Positions 26,718-37,639 of a stretch of DNA of 64,000 nt are shown here, in pieces. A model generated the notes under the pieces. The model saw only the letters and a program-made list of their open reading frames with translations, made no database searches and was not told where the DNA came from. Source of the stretch: Leptodactylus fallax (taxonomy: Eukaryota; Chordata; Amphibia; Anura; Leptodactylidae); NCBI GenBank assembly GCA_947044405.1, contig CAMRHE010000355.1, forward strand, positions 806,001 through 870,000, in the 5' to 3' direction. Numbering within the stretch: position 1 is the stretch's first letter; the number at the start of each line of letters is the position of its first letter. Both the position numbers and the translations under genes were made by a program.

Positions 26718-27050
26718 AGGCTAAGGCCCCACATAGCGAGCTGCAGCCTAAAAGCACTGCGGAAAACACCGCATCGGAAATGCATCGTGTTTTTTTCTGC
26801 CCCACTTTTCACAGAGCTGGACTTTCTATCCCTATTATACCTATATGGAAAATGCCAGCATTTCTATAGGTATATGTTGTGATTTACAAAAATGCGTTTT
26901 TGAAATCGCAGCATTTCCACGCCAGATATTTTACTGCAATGTGTGGATGGGATCGGCCAGAATCCCATCCACTTTGCAGGTACTATAAAAAGGAGCGTTT
27001 TTTGTGCTGCGGCAAAATTGCTGCGTTTTCGCAATGTGGGGCCCCCGGCC
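26718..27050. mobile_element. GGCTAAGGCCCC-family MITE, copy 2
   Basis: The left end AGGCTAAGGCCCCACATAG pairs with the right end GCAATGTGGGGCCCCCGGCC. The interior shares CCCTATTATACCTATATGG and CAATGTGTGGATGGGAT with other copies. Short frames in it are chance. Confidence 0.8.
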
Positions 27051-27207
27051 ATAAACTCTTTTTTTTTCTTTTAGATACATTGGAGTTTTGAAATGTAATT
27101 TACCAACTCCAAAACCACTTATATGCTGTCCTAGTGGCTGATAGTGACATAGTGAATATACCTAACTATGTCATTAACCTCCCTTACAATGCCATAGAAG
27201 TGATTTA

Positions 27208-27590
27208 AGGCTAAAACCCCACACAGCAAATCGCTGCAAAAAAGACTGCGGCAGAAACGCATTGCGTTTTTTTCTGCAGCGTTTTTCACAGAAAGTCAGC
27301 AGAGTTTTCCTCTGAGGACTTTCTGCCTCTATTATACCTATATGGAAAACGCCAGCGCTTTCCCATTTAGCGTTTTACAGTCCCTGCAAAGTGGATGGGA
27401 TTCTAGCGAATACCATCCATATATTGCAAAAAAAAATCACGGTTTTGGAAATCGCAGCATGTCAATTACGCCAGCGGTTTCCCTATAGGTATGATTGATG
27501 CAGAAAGTCTGCAGAGTTTTCCTCTTTCTGTGAAAATCTCTGCGGGAGAAACCACATTGCATTGCGGCCAGCTAGATGGGGCCTTAGCCT
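27208..27590. mobile_element. GGCTAAGGCCCC-family MITE, copy 3
   Basis: The left end AGGCTAAAACCCCACACAG pairs with the right end ATGGGGCCTTAGCCT. ATTATACCTATATGG occurs in the left half and CCCTATAGGTATGATTG in inverted form in the right half, so the interior is palindromic too. Confidence 0.85.
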
Positions 27591-28351
27591 AAAAGAGATT
27601 TTGAAGTTGGTAGACTCCCTTTAACATGGGTTGCAAAGATGTAAGGTATACACACACACTATATATAAAATTCTCGCCTTTATTTTAACCACAACTGTTA
27701 CAATTCCAAATTGAGAATTTTTGAGCAGGAATTTTCAGACTAATTAAATAGATTTTCATCTTTTGAAAATTAGTATTTTGTTACAGTTTTGCTGCTTCTT
27801 ACTCACACCAAATTGTAGGTGCCCTTAAAACTACCTTAACATGTCATTGTAGCCTACACAAGTTGAACTAGTCTGTTTCTAGAATAAAACAGCTGTTCCC
27901 TTTCAGTGGTTTCTTATGTTAGAAAAGATCTTTGAAAGATCTAAAAATAGATTCTATCAATGAAAGCAGTCAGCAGTAGCCCTACAGTCTGACTTCTACT
28001 GAGACCAGGATTCTGCAGAAAAGTGCATGTGTTCATTTCAGGCATACTGCTTATAATGATACGCTATAAAGTAGAGCAGATTTTTTTCAGCTGGTTTGCC
28101 ATTAAAATAGGTCACAAAGCAACTTGAGACAATCTCACAAACGCAAGCATTTGTACATACACATGTAAATATCCCCAGGACTCCAATTTATTCTGAACTT
28201 ACGTTTGTGTTACAGGTTGAAACACTGGTACATATATTTATGTCATACATATATTTCTTGGTTAAAGTACTAAAATTATGTGGGGTTCAGCTCATGTATG
28301 ATCAAAAATGTTATAAAAGTAATGTTATAAAAAAGTTTTAAGTTTTAGTTT
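27591..28351. other. No gene seen between MITE copies
   Basis: Unique AT-rich text, no motif recognised. Confidence 0.5.
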
Positions 28352-28597
28352 AGGCTAAGGGCCCATGTAGCGAAGCACAGCAAAAAAACGCTGTGAAAAA
28401 AATGCGTCAGAAACGCGTCGCATTTTTCTTTGTGTTTTTACACAGTTTTCCTCTGCCTCTATTATACCTAGCTTTTCCGCTGCAGATTTTTTTCTGCAAT
28501 GTGTGAATATTATTAGCCAGAATCCCATTCATTTTGCAGGTACTGTAAAAATGCAGCATTTTTTACCGCAGCATTTCAGCCGCAGCAAAAACGTTGC
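28352..28597. mobile_element. GGCTAAGGCCCC-family MITE, copy 4, right end lost
   Basis: The left end AGGCTAAGGGCCCATGTAG is clear and the CTCTATTATACCTA and CAATGTGTGAAT blocks follow. The expected complementary right terminus is absent after GCAAAAACGTTGCA. Confidence 0.7.
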
Positions 28598-28904
28598 ATT
28601 ATAAAAAGTGTGCATGCTTATAGATGAGACGCTCACCCAAATAAAGTGAAAAAAATGTATGTTTATTAGTACCAAAGTTAAAACCACTAAAAAAAAGAAA
28701 GACCATACTAGGCATCCAGACATTCACAAATGCGTGGGTGTCTACCCTGTATATCTACAATGTAGATAACCATATGCCTCATGTAAAGCCAGTATCTATC
28801 ATATCTTACAGAATTAATGCACTTATATTTAATATATATCATAATGAGGGCTATGCTATCTGTCACCTACAACTGACCTTCACTAGGTAAAAGGATGTAT
28901 ATTT

Positions 28905-29121
28905 CCTTGTAAGAAATAGACAATAAACAAATCCATGTGAAGCCTCCATGTGAGGTGATACGCATGCTGGGGCTTCTCGTATGCACCTTGGTCATATGTC
29001 CAGTTGTAACTGTTATTGTTGCCTTATAAGTTTAAAAGCTTCCATGTAGATGTTATTTTGCTTCTATTGTATATGTCCTTTTGTCCCTCTTTCTTTTTTG
29101 TGATTTGTTTATTGTCTATTG
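28905..29121. repeat. Inverted repeat pair around AATAGACAATAAACAAATC
   Basis: AATAGACAATAAACAAATC (about 28,914-28,932) and its exact reverse complement (about 29,102-29,120) face each other across about 170 bases. Probably a foldback repeat; no coding content. Confidence 0.6.
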
Positions 29122-29438
29122 ACTTAAAGGAAAATGTTTGATAATTTGTATCAGGCTACTGCAGCTTAATGTTAAACCAAATCCAGAAGTAGATCCAGAA
29201 CAAAGCAGAAGTATAAGGCTAAATTCACACCTGGATTGGAGTCTCTGTTTGGAGACTATGTAGCATCCAAAATTGCCAGATGAAAAAGTTCTACAAATCC
29301 AATTTTTTTGTCTGGCAGTTTTAATTTAAAAGAACAAACACCCGATGGACCCCATTATGGTTAGTGAATCCGGTGAGCTCCGTATGTGACTGCTGCTGTA
29401 TCGGTCTGCCTATCAGTTGTTCTGGTCCACCAATGGAC

Positions 29439-29453
29439 AAAAACAGTGGATAG
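29439..29453. repeat. 15-bp target-site duplication, left copy
   Basis: AAAAACAGTGGATAG here is identical to 30,211-30,225 and brackets the insertion. Confidence 0.9.
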
Positions 29454-29797
29454 TGGATTGGTAGGAGAATCTCCCAAAAAATGAGGTGTGGGGACCGCGC
29501 TTTACCAAAGATGCTTTATTATACTCAAATAACACAACGCGTTTCGGGGGAAATCAGATCCCCTTTATCAAGTGTACAAGAGACAGCCTGAGGAGGTAGG
29601 CTGTGAGATCTGAAGTGAGTGAGAGGCACTCACTTCAGATCTCACAGCCTACCTCCTCAGGGTGTCTCTTGTACACTTGATAAAGGGGATCTGATTTCCC
29701 CCGAAACGCGTTGTATTATTTGAGTATAATAAAGCATCTTTGGTAAAGCGTGGTCCCCACACCTCATTTTTTGGGAGATTCTCCTACCAATCCACTA
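29451..29797. repeat. 347-bp near-perfect palindrome
   Basis: Arm pairs remain in register around centre 29,624 along the whole 171-bp length. Differences seen are near 29,500 (G/A), 29,533 (C/T) and 29,595 (G/C). A transcript through it would form a long double-stranded stem. Confidence 0.95.
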
Positions 29798-30210
29798 CCT
29801 GTATACCATCTGGATCCAGGAGATTCTGACGCCTAGAGGTTCCGCAGCTCACATATACCAAAACATACTCTGGATCCATCCACTGTGTTAGTTGTGGGCC
29901 AGCACAACTTGAAAAGGTGAGAACCCACCTATATTAACATCCATAATATCTAACTATCCTGGTTGTGAGATCACCAATTGAAGGGGTACTGTTTACCATC
30001 AGACCCAGCCAGTTGAACACTCACTATAATATAGACCAGTGATTTTGTGCTACTTAGTGGCTTTCTACCATACTTTCAGTGAATGATCCTTGTTGTTTCT
30101 CCAATCATTTGACTACCTCCTGTTCTCAACACAATTATCTATGTACAACCTATTTTTTAAGCAATATCACGCTATGTGCCGCTCGGCGTTCTTGTTTTTA
30201 TTTTTGTTTT
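29454..30210 (+). mobile_element. 757-bp retroelement insertion, probable Penelope-like element with inverted pseudo-LTRs
   Basis: It is flanked by exact 15-bp direct repeats. The first part is a near-perfect palindrome (arms 29,451-29,621 and 29,627-29,797, loop AGAGG, about three mismatches seen, no net gap). It is followed by about 410 bp without coding capacity that ends in a T-rich tail around TTTTTATTTTTGTTTT at 30,196-30,210. Variable-length target duplication, inverted flanking copies and a T/G-rich end fit a 5'-truncated Penelope-like element. A MITE would be expected to have a short fixed target duplication. The AACGCGTTTCGGGGG stretch is of a kind I associate with hammerhead-carrying pseudo-LTRs. 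No reverse-transcriptase or GIY-YIG sequence is present, so the family name is inference. Confidence 0.55.
29671..29716 (+). ncRNA. Degenerate hammerhead-ribozyme-like core (mirror copy at 29,532-29,577, minus strand)
   Basis: The order fits a type I hammerhead: a box in the CTGATGA position reads TTGATAA (29,677-29,683); a stem II candidate pairs GGGGA with TCCCC across 29,685-29,701; CGAAAC follows (29,702-29,707); then a very short stem III with GTA. The C3 and G8 equivalents are changed, which should abolish cleavage. Stem I pairing is not convincing. A fossil at best. Confidence 0.3.
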
Positions 30211-30225
30211 AAAAACAGTGGATAG
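30211..30225. repeat. 15-bp target-site duplication, right copy
   Basis: Identical to 29,439-29,453. Confidence 0.9.
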
Positions 30226-30690
30226 GCTGACATATTGTGAACCTAGCATCAGTCCTTTCTTTATTTGCAACTGAAATCACCTCTGGCTTTGGTTAAAAAC
30301 CTCAATCAAAAATTGTACCAAAAGCAAATCTCGGTTTACTACTTGCTACTCCAAAAGTAGATTGACTATGAATCACTTGGTTCGGGACTGTTTCTGGAGA
30401 ACTGGAAATGCTGGCAATCCTCATGCTTTACTGCCCCCCTCCCATTTTGAAATAAGTCTTTCTACCTACTACCATAACACATTGGTGATCTTTTTCTTTT
30501 TTTTGTTTTTTACAAATTGTTTGTTAATATCCTATTTGTTTCCTGCATCCTGAGCTCCTAACGCCCTGGACATATGATGTACATATATATCTCTACTGTT
30601 AAATAATACTCTGTAATTTGTCCACTTATATGTAACCATGCATTGAATGAGTTGGAGATACATTTAAAAGTCAGTTTAATGTATTTGTAA

Positions 30691-30912
30691 GGCTAGGTTC
30701 ACATCTGCGTTGCAGTCTCCGTTGGACTTTTCTCTCTGTTGATTACAGTATAAACTCAGCGGAAACCTGACACCTGGTGGATCCTATGATAGTCTATGGG
30801 GTCCAGGGGTGTCCTCGGATAACCGCTTTCTAAGCAGACAGACTCTCCATCTTTCGGGTCCCCATGTGGACCCGAATGACAAAAACCTGAACACTAGTGT
30901 GAACTTAGTGTC
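30691..30912. mobile_element. MITE-like repeat, about 222 bp
   Basis: The left end GGCTAGGTTCACATCTG pairs with the right end CTAGTGTGAACTTAG. A GGTCCCCATGTGGACC palindrome lies near 30,860. Same end type as 29,217 and 21,265. Confidence 0.65.
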
Positions 30913-33694
30913 ATTTCAGATTATTTCTGCATCAATTTTAAATACCTAATAAAAAACATTGAAATAGAAATTCGTGGAAAATCAGCAGCAATAAAGCTAT
31001 GAATTAAAAGTGCAATGAATGCATGAATTTAGTGTGGTGTTGCTGCAGTGAAATTTGGACATAATCTCTATAGCACTTATGTCCTGTCTGCAGGTACCCT
31101 TTATTCCACCTACAGTCCTACATACCATATCAAAAGGATAGATTATTGTCCAATCACTGGGCCCCACCTACTGGAAAAATGCAGGTGTCTTGGCTATCAC
31201 ACATCAGTGGAATGGCCTGCAGCGACATATGGGAATTTACATACATAGAAGGAGAACATCTCTATTCTTAAAGTCTGTGGGAGTCGGTATCTCCTTTATT
31301 GAGATGTTGCTGTCTTCTTTAGATTGCTGTACGGGCATCAGGGGCCTGCATTCTCCCATTATACTATGGATATGCTGTTAATGTGCACGGCTGCCCTGGG
31401 GTTGAATCCAATGTAAATTCAATTGCTTTAATTCTTCAACCTGAAAGCAACCAGTCTACAAGAAAATAAAAGTCTGAGTTTCTAATCCTTTCTCACGCAA
31501 CTGGCCAAACAAATTAGATAAGTGATAAAAAAAACTATATTGACTATCCATTAACTCCTATAGTTCCCAGCTGTATATGCATATCAACTTATATGGTGGT
31601 GAGCATGGTGAGCGGTTGTGAATCATTTCTGCTTTACTCATCTAATAGATAAAGTAGGGGAATAAAATTAAACAATTCCCAGCTATTTTCCCTTGCAGTG
31701 GTAGTCAGTTGGTCCATGCCATGTTTTTGTGTATATTGTACGTCAGATATACAGTATCAGATATATAACATTATATATACAACTGTATGCTATAAAACAA
31801 AACCTGGACTGTATAATTTTTATGGGATAATCTTGGATAAGAGAATCATGAACAGTATGCTGACACATTACACCTGAAGGTATGCCAGAAGAACACTCTT
31901 TTAGAATAAATTTGGTTCATTATAGGGTATGGATAAAGTGGATACACTGTTTCTGGCATACAATGCATGAAAAGTCAAATTTTTTGTAAAAAACAGGTAA
32001 TGGTAGTTCACATATGTAAGTCCCTACTACCTGTATCGGTTTCCCTCTGGCGTGCTGGGTGCACACGAGCTGGAGGGAAACTGATACCAGAATGGATCCC
32101 ATAGTTTACTATGGGATCGGTTCTGCAACAAGAGGCATCAGTTCAGGCGCCGGATCTGTGCCTCAGCTGGATGGAAAAATGCTACCTGCAGTGTTTTACC
32201 ATCTTGCGCCCTTAAAATTTCTGCAGTGCCAGATGTACGCCAGGTGCTTCCTGAAGATGGATGCGGCAGCGCCTGGTGTTCTACGCAGTCCATCTATGTA
32301 CAGTAGTGAAGCCGGCAATTGTAGCAGTTCTTTTGGCTGTGTTTCGCTACGTGGCACCTTAACCTTAAACAGTTTTTTTGTTTGTTTTTTTTTAGTAAAG
32401 ACTAAAAATTCAAAAATTATTTGAATAACCTGAATGAAAAAAATGTTATAGCTCTCAAAACCACATGTACAGAAAAAAAAAAAATGTGTCCAATAGTGGA
32501 CCAGGGAAATTGGCTGATACAGAAGTAGTTAACCTTATTTTTGTTTATTATGTCCTGATGCATATAACCATAGAATTCAAAGAGGGTGTACTTTGTTTTT
32601 CTTATGACAGTATAGAAGAAAAGTGTGAAAATAAGCATCTTCTTTTTGCCTTTCTGGTCATTTCCATTCTGCCACAATATTTTACATACAGTACTTTGTT
32701 GAAAAATTTTTGAAGAAATTAAATTATAATAAAAAAATGACACTACAAACGATTATGGCATATCTTATGTTCAGGACTAATAATAATGTATGTTAAACCC
32801 TGTAAATCTATAGCGATCTGTTCCTGTCTAATAAATACAAAAAATGTAGATATCTATAGAATTCTAAACAAATTCATTTCCAGGACAGTGTTATAAACAC
32901 CTAATTTTTGATGTCTTCTATAGCTAGTTTTTATCTATTTTCTTGTGTCGTACTTTAATTACATTGAAAGGCTTCAAATTAAAAACTGATCAAGGAAAAA
33001 AATAGCATGTACTTTTTATTTACTCTGGAACAGTAAGATGTCTAAGGAATAGATGCCAGAAGACAGCACTCCAGTAAATTCCAACATTCGTCATCTGAGA
33101 GCAAAACTGCAGTTACTGTCTTCATTTAGTCCACAAAGCCATTACTAGGCAAAATGTATCTTCACTTAATTGTCCCTTAGTTTACTTTTCTTTACTATAA
33201 TTATCATTTTCCATTAAGGAAAAAAGAAACAATGGCAGGCGTAGGAGAAAGGTCTTAATTTCTTCAAACTATGTGCCTTCAAATTTTTCATGTTTCCAGC
33301 ATATAAATTGCCAAATATGAATATCAATTTGCAAGGCCCAAAACCTTGAGCTTAAAAAAATAATGCAGTGGATAAATCTGTATATTTATAGGACTCTGTA
33401 TAGCAACATGTAAAGGGATGTACTGAAAGTAAATGAAACCTACCTTAAACTGAATCTTGTATTTTATTTTAGTGCATTACTAAGATATGAATATGTAGAA
33501 AAGAAATAATGTTTGTTCTTTTTTTTACCCCTTCCTGATGTTTTCTGGTTTTTTTTTTTCATTTTCATTTTCTCTTCCCAGTCTTTAAAGGTCCATAACT
33601 TTTGCACTTTTCCATTCATATAGATGTATGAGTGCTTACTGTTGGTGGGATTTATTTTATAATGGCACCAATTAAAATTTCATATAATGTATTG
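30913..33694. other. Gene-free stretch with old repeats
   Basis: About 31,985-32,365 holds inverted-type repeat text (GAAACTGATACCAGAATGG, CCCATAGTTTACTATGGG), across which a 121-codon chance frame runs. The rest is AT-rich, with a run of about 12 A near 32,473. Confidence 0.45.
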
Positions 33695-34101
33695 AAGGGA
33701 GTCTGTCAATAGGAAATAGTATCAAACTAATGACAGTACCTCGTAGGGGGTGCTTCATCACTTTCCAAGAATGCCTTTCTTATTCTGCATTGAAGCTCCA
33801 TTTTCATGAAAATCAGCATTTTATTTTTTGGGGGGCTTCTCTCTCTGCTCTGGATAATCGCCCCTAGCTGCCACCCAGCTTTTCCCCCATTGTTTGAGTG
33901 ACATTTTCCACTTTGTCACACTTTAGGGGTGATTATCTGGAGTGGAGAGTGAAGTCCCATCAGGAGAAGAAATGCCCCTAAAGCCTTTTTCATCTAATTT
34001 GCATAAGAATAAAACACTGATTTTCATGGAAAGTTTAGAAGCAGCCCTACAGGGTACTGTCAATAGTCTAATAATGATTTTCCTGTTGACAGTCTCCCTT
34101 T
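33695..34101. mobile_element. MITE, about 407 bp
   Basis: The left end AAGGGAGTCTGTCAATAGG pairs with the right end CCTGTTGACAGTCTCCCTT. The interior is also partly self-complementary: GGATAATCGCCCCTA pairs with a matching stretch near 33,925. Non-coding. Confidence 0.8.
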
Positions 34102-35279
34102 AAAAAAATTATTTGTGGGGAGAAATGAGAAATTTGAATGTTTAAATAAATATTTTTAAAACTTTATTTCCCTAGGGAACTTGAACATGTTCTTGTTCGA
34201 TCACTTATGCAATGCACTATAATAGTTTTCTATAGAAATGTATTGTGACTGTGCCATCTTCCTGGGAGCCTTCAGAAAACTCCCAGCAACTAATCAGCAC
34301 CCCAATCTCATTGCAGGGGGGATTAACTGAAGTCAAAAGGAACCTCCTACTCCTCCTGCCCAGTTAATCATCCTGGACCAGCTCCCAAATCTGCTGTCAG
34401 AGGTTAGCTGTGAAACACAAGTGGAACCTGCCGTTTATGTCTGGACACAGCCATGAAATTTGCTCTATATTTCTCCTATGTTTTCTCTTGCATAAACTTC
34501 CATGAGACAGCAGCGTTGAGGATATACATTTTCTCCTTGTATTGCTTGTATAGATAGTGCAGCAGAGGGTTGAGCTTTATGCCAACTGAAATTAATGGAA
34601 GTCAATTAATAGAGAAAAATTATTTTATTTATAAATGATTGCAGTCTTCAGGAAGTGATGGAGTTACAGAGCCCTCCCTCAGAGGGAAGGGAGTAACAGT
34701 GAAATGCATACAGAGCCTTGTGTGTAGCATTTGTGTATCTAGTGTACTTGCAATCTTGTCATAGCTAGATTGCCAGCAGTACAACAGAACTGTCATTAAA
34801 TTGCCCACCCACTAATAATAATGACAGCAAAGCTGATAAGTGAAGTGAGCTATAGAAAACAGGAAGTGTCACGCTATTGTATGTGCTCACGGTACCAAGA
34901 TTTTTTTTTTTATGTGGATGAGTGGGCCTTTATAAAGAAAATATCTCAGAGAAGACTAGAGCTTAATCTTTCAGAATGAAAACTTTACTTTCTACATTGG
35001 ACATTTCCCCTACTCCTCCCCGTGATCTTCCTGGTAGGCAGGCCATATCTATATGTAGCACTAGCACATGGTAGTCCTTATCATCATCACCAACTGCTTC
35101 TCCTCCTGCTCTTCCACACCAATGCCAGTAATCCATAAGGGAATGTGAATCCAGGAAACAGCAATATGCACCCAGTCATTCGGCGGTTCTGCAACTTATC
35201 TCACACCTAGCCAAGCTGCTGGAGGTGTAGTCACTGCCATACCACTTAGCAGATTTCACTGTGTGTTGCCAACTGATGG
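34102..35279. other. No gene seen
   Basis: Unique sequence with a short A/T-rich run near 34,900; no coding motif recognised. Confidence 0.5.
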
Positions 35280-35908
35280 CAAAGTTGTCCCTATTTATAT
35301 TGCCATGTATCGGAGAATGTGGCCTTTCCTTGGATATGTCTGTCTGGGGAAAATGTCCACGCAACCGTCAACACATGGAGCAGCAAATATAGACAAGGAC
35401 AATATATGATATTCATGGTCCACTAGGTCAATGTCCAGAAACGCAACAAGGTCAGATGCTAGCCACCTCCTCTCTGGACCATTTCCCATCACGAATTTCA
35501 CCAGGGCAAGCCATTACTACAATTCCTCCTCCCCCCTCGTTTCATGGGTGTAAGGTGAACTGCTGCCATGCAGTTTTACAATTAATGAGCCTGCATCGAC
35601 CACACAGCTTTGCTATATCCTGCACCAGGTATCCTGCTGGATGGCTCCTTGCCAACTCCAACTGGTCAGCATTGCCAGCAAAAGTGGAACCAATGTTGTT
35701 GCTGTGCTGCAGTTAGGGCGAATAACTCATTTTCACTGTATGGCGCATGTCCTTTATCTGTTGGTTCGCTGCTTTATTAAGGAGCTTTATTAAAAATCTC
35801 TGCACATTTCAGCCATTTTTATGTCGCAGAAAACACCATGCTCGATTTGCAACGACAAAACGGCACCACGTTATTAGCGACATTCCAACTCAGTGGAACT
35901 CCACCTTA
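35280..35908 (+). pseudogene. Fossil hAT (ZBED-like) transposase fragment
   Basis: hAT transposases excise and insert elements with 8-bp target duplications. Pieces in several plus-strand frames match the family layout in order. Near 35,355-35,460 is NVHATVNTWSSKYRQGQ, then MIFMVH, a stop and VNVQKRNK, fitting the conserved T-D-W-S region. Near 35,730 is HFHCMAHVLYLLV, the H-C-A-H-x-L-N-L motif. Near 35,880 is ISDIPTQWNSTL, the D-x-x-T-R-W-N-S-T motif with Arg replaced by Gln. Stops and frame changes lie between them. The N-terminal BED finger and C-terminal dimerisation domain are not present. It ends where another repeat begins at 35,906. Confidence 0.65.
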
Positions 35909-36130
35909 AAGAGGACCTTTCATGTCCTCAGGCACATGCAGTTTTATATACCGCTAGAAAGTCGACAATGCGCTGAATTCAGCGCACTGCCGGCTTTCCC
36001 GTTATGTGCCCCGGGGCTGGAAACATTGGTGCCGTTGGTTTCAGCACCGATCTCTGCCCATCGTCAGAAGGGCGTTCCTGACAGTCTAGCTGGGCTGTGA
36101 GGAACGCCCGCCCCCCGACTGTACTCATCC
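35906..36130. mobile_element. Dispersed repeat with AAAGAGGACCTTTCATG end
   Basis: It begins TTAAAGAGGACCTTTCATG directly after the hAT fossil. It contains a palindromic TGCGCTGAATTCAGCGCA (about 35,969-35,986) and GAAGGGCGTTCCTGACAG. The same end, inverted, closes the repeat at 61,277-61,603. No complementary right end is present here, so this copy is truncated. Confidence 0.55.
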
Positions 36131-37639
36131 ATAGCCCTGTACATGCATGCCTAGCCAACAGAGTATGCATGGGCATGAGGCAAGGGCATTAGGAGAAATA
36201 GCTGTCATCTATTGAAGGTGTATGGCCAGCTTTATGCTCTAGAAGTGTCCATTGTTTCCCCTATTTCTCCCTAATGGTTGTTGATATGTAGTAGGTGAAA
36301 ACTTTGATTTTGTTCTAACAAATTTTTTTTCTAGAAAGTCTAATCATAGGAATGACACAGTGAATGTTTTTAATAAAATTGGTCTTAACCTACAACTTGC
36401 TGAGATAAAGGTTTCATACAAAGACTCCAATAGAAACACCACCTATTTATTGTAAGAGGGAATCACCAAAGATATTTCATTTTCTGTCATATTCAATCTA
36501 GCTGCTTCTACAGAAACAAAAGACGGAATGTTTTTCCGTTTTTTTTCATCCTATTTAGTCAAATGGGCTGAGATGACAGAGAAGATTTATCTTGCCATTA
36601 ATTGTGCTGCATAAGCTATTAACAAACAAGAAGCATTATTTTATGAATGGAAAAAGGGAAATGAAAAATTAATGATAATGTCTCCCAGATGCTTTATTAA
36701 ATAGGTTATGTGCTTTAGAGGATTGAGAAGAGGACAGGAAGTCTCTTTCAGGGTATTTTAAAGCAGCAAATGTTTATCAGGAGAACAACAAGAAAAGATT
36801 CTGGTAAAGGCTTAAACTTTCTTTAGTTTTGCATGTTAGAAAAAGGAGATTGTGAGGTTGAGGTTGTGCTTTTATCTGCTATAGACTTTTCCTATAGATG
36901 GATTGAAAATCTTATTCACTATCCTATATGTGTGTGTAACATACTCAACTCCAAATGGGTGTCTCATGGCAGGCAGGACTGGTATGGATGCTGGGTTGCC
37001 CATACACAAAGTACATGGCTGCCCAATCAATCAGAGAACCAGGCACTGTATTTAACATGGCAGAACAATCCTATTTCTTCTATGTTGAATCCTCTTCTGT
37101 TTCACCACCTAATGTACCACTTACCTGGCCCTTCCTGAACTCTTTACTGAATTCTTGACCTGTCTGGCTATCTCCCGTGGACTACCAATTGAGGTAGGGC
37201 ATACCTGACTATGCTTGACTATTGTTACTTAATTATTGACTAAGTTTACACTTAACCCCATGTAACTCATCTATATCTGCCTGACTCCTGAAGTTGTCTA
37301 CGAGACTGCCTGACTATGCTCCTGTTCCCACCTCTTTGCTATATCCTTTATTAGTATTTTTAAGACACATTTTATGTTTGTTTTTTCATAAACAAGCTGT
37401 ACCTCCTACTACTGTTTTTAGGGTTTAATTCAGCATAAGTTAGCCTTTTATCCAGGGGAACCACCAGTGGACCTGCTTGGCCCTCTCCTTGACCCTCTGA
37501 ATATTGCAGGAATCTATTGGACTATATATTGGAGTTTTTCAATACAGTTCATTTAGATGTCAACCCTCCGTAAATAATGTTCTCCACCAAAATTTAGTTT
37601 TCCGAAAAGTAATGTGGCAAAACAAGCCTGCCACATTAC
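36131..37639. other. No gene seen; possible LTR-like text near 37,130-37,510
   Basis: Pyrimidine-rich text with repeated CTGACTATGCT and CTGAC motifs (37,200-37,320) resembles LTR or UTR sequence of retrotransposons, but no ends, primer-binding site or coding domain are found. The rest is unique. Confidence 0.3.

Larger units (their letters stand above)
29217..30250. mobile_element. MITE-like repeat split by a retroelement insertion
   Basis: The left end GGCTAAATTCACACCTGG (29,217) and the right end ATTGTGAACCTAGCATC (to about 30,250) are inverted copies. With the 757-bp insertion and one duplicated target copy removed, the host repeat is about 260 bp. It resembles the copy at 30,691-30,912. 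Confidence 0.65.

Noticed and set aside
32059..32424. 121-codon plus-strand frame
   Set aside because: It lies in inverted-repeat text without a recognisable domain.
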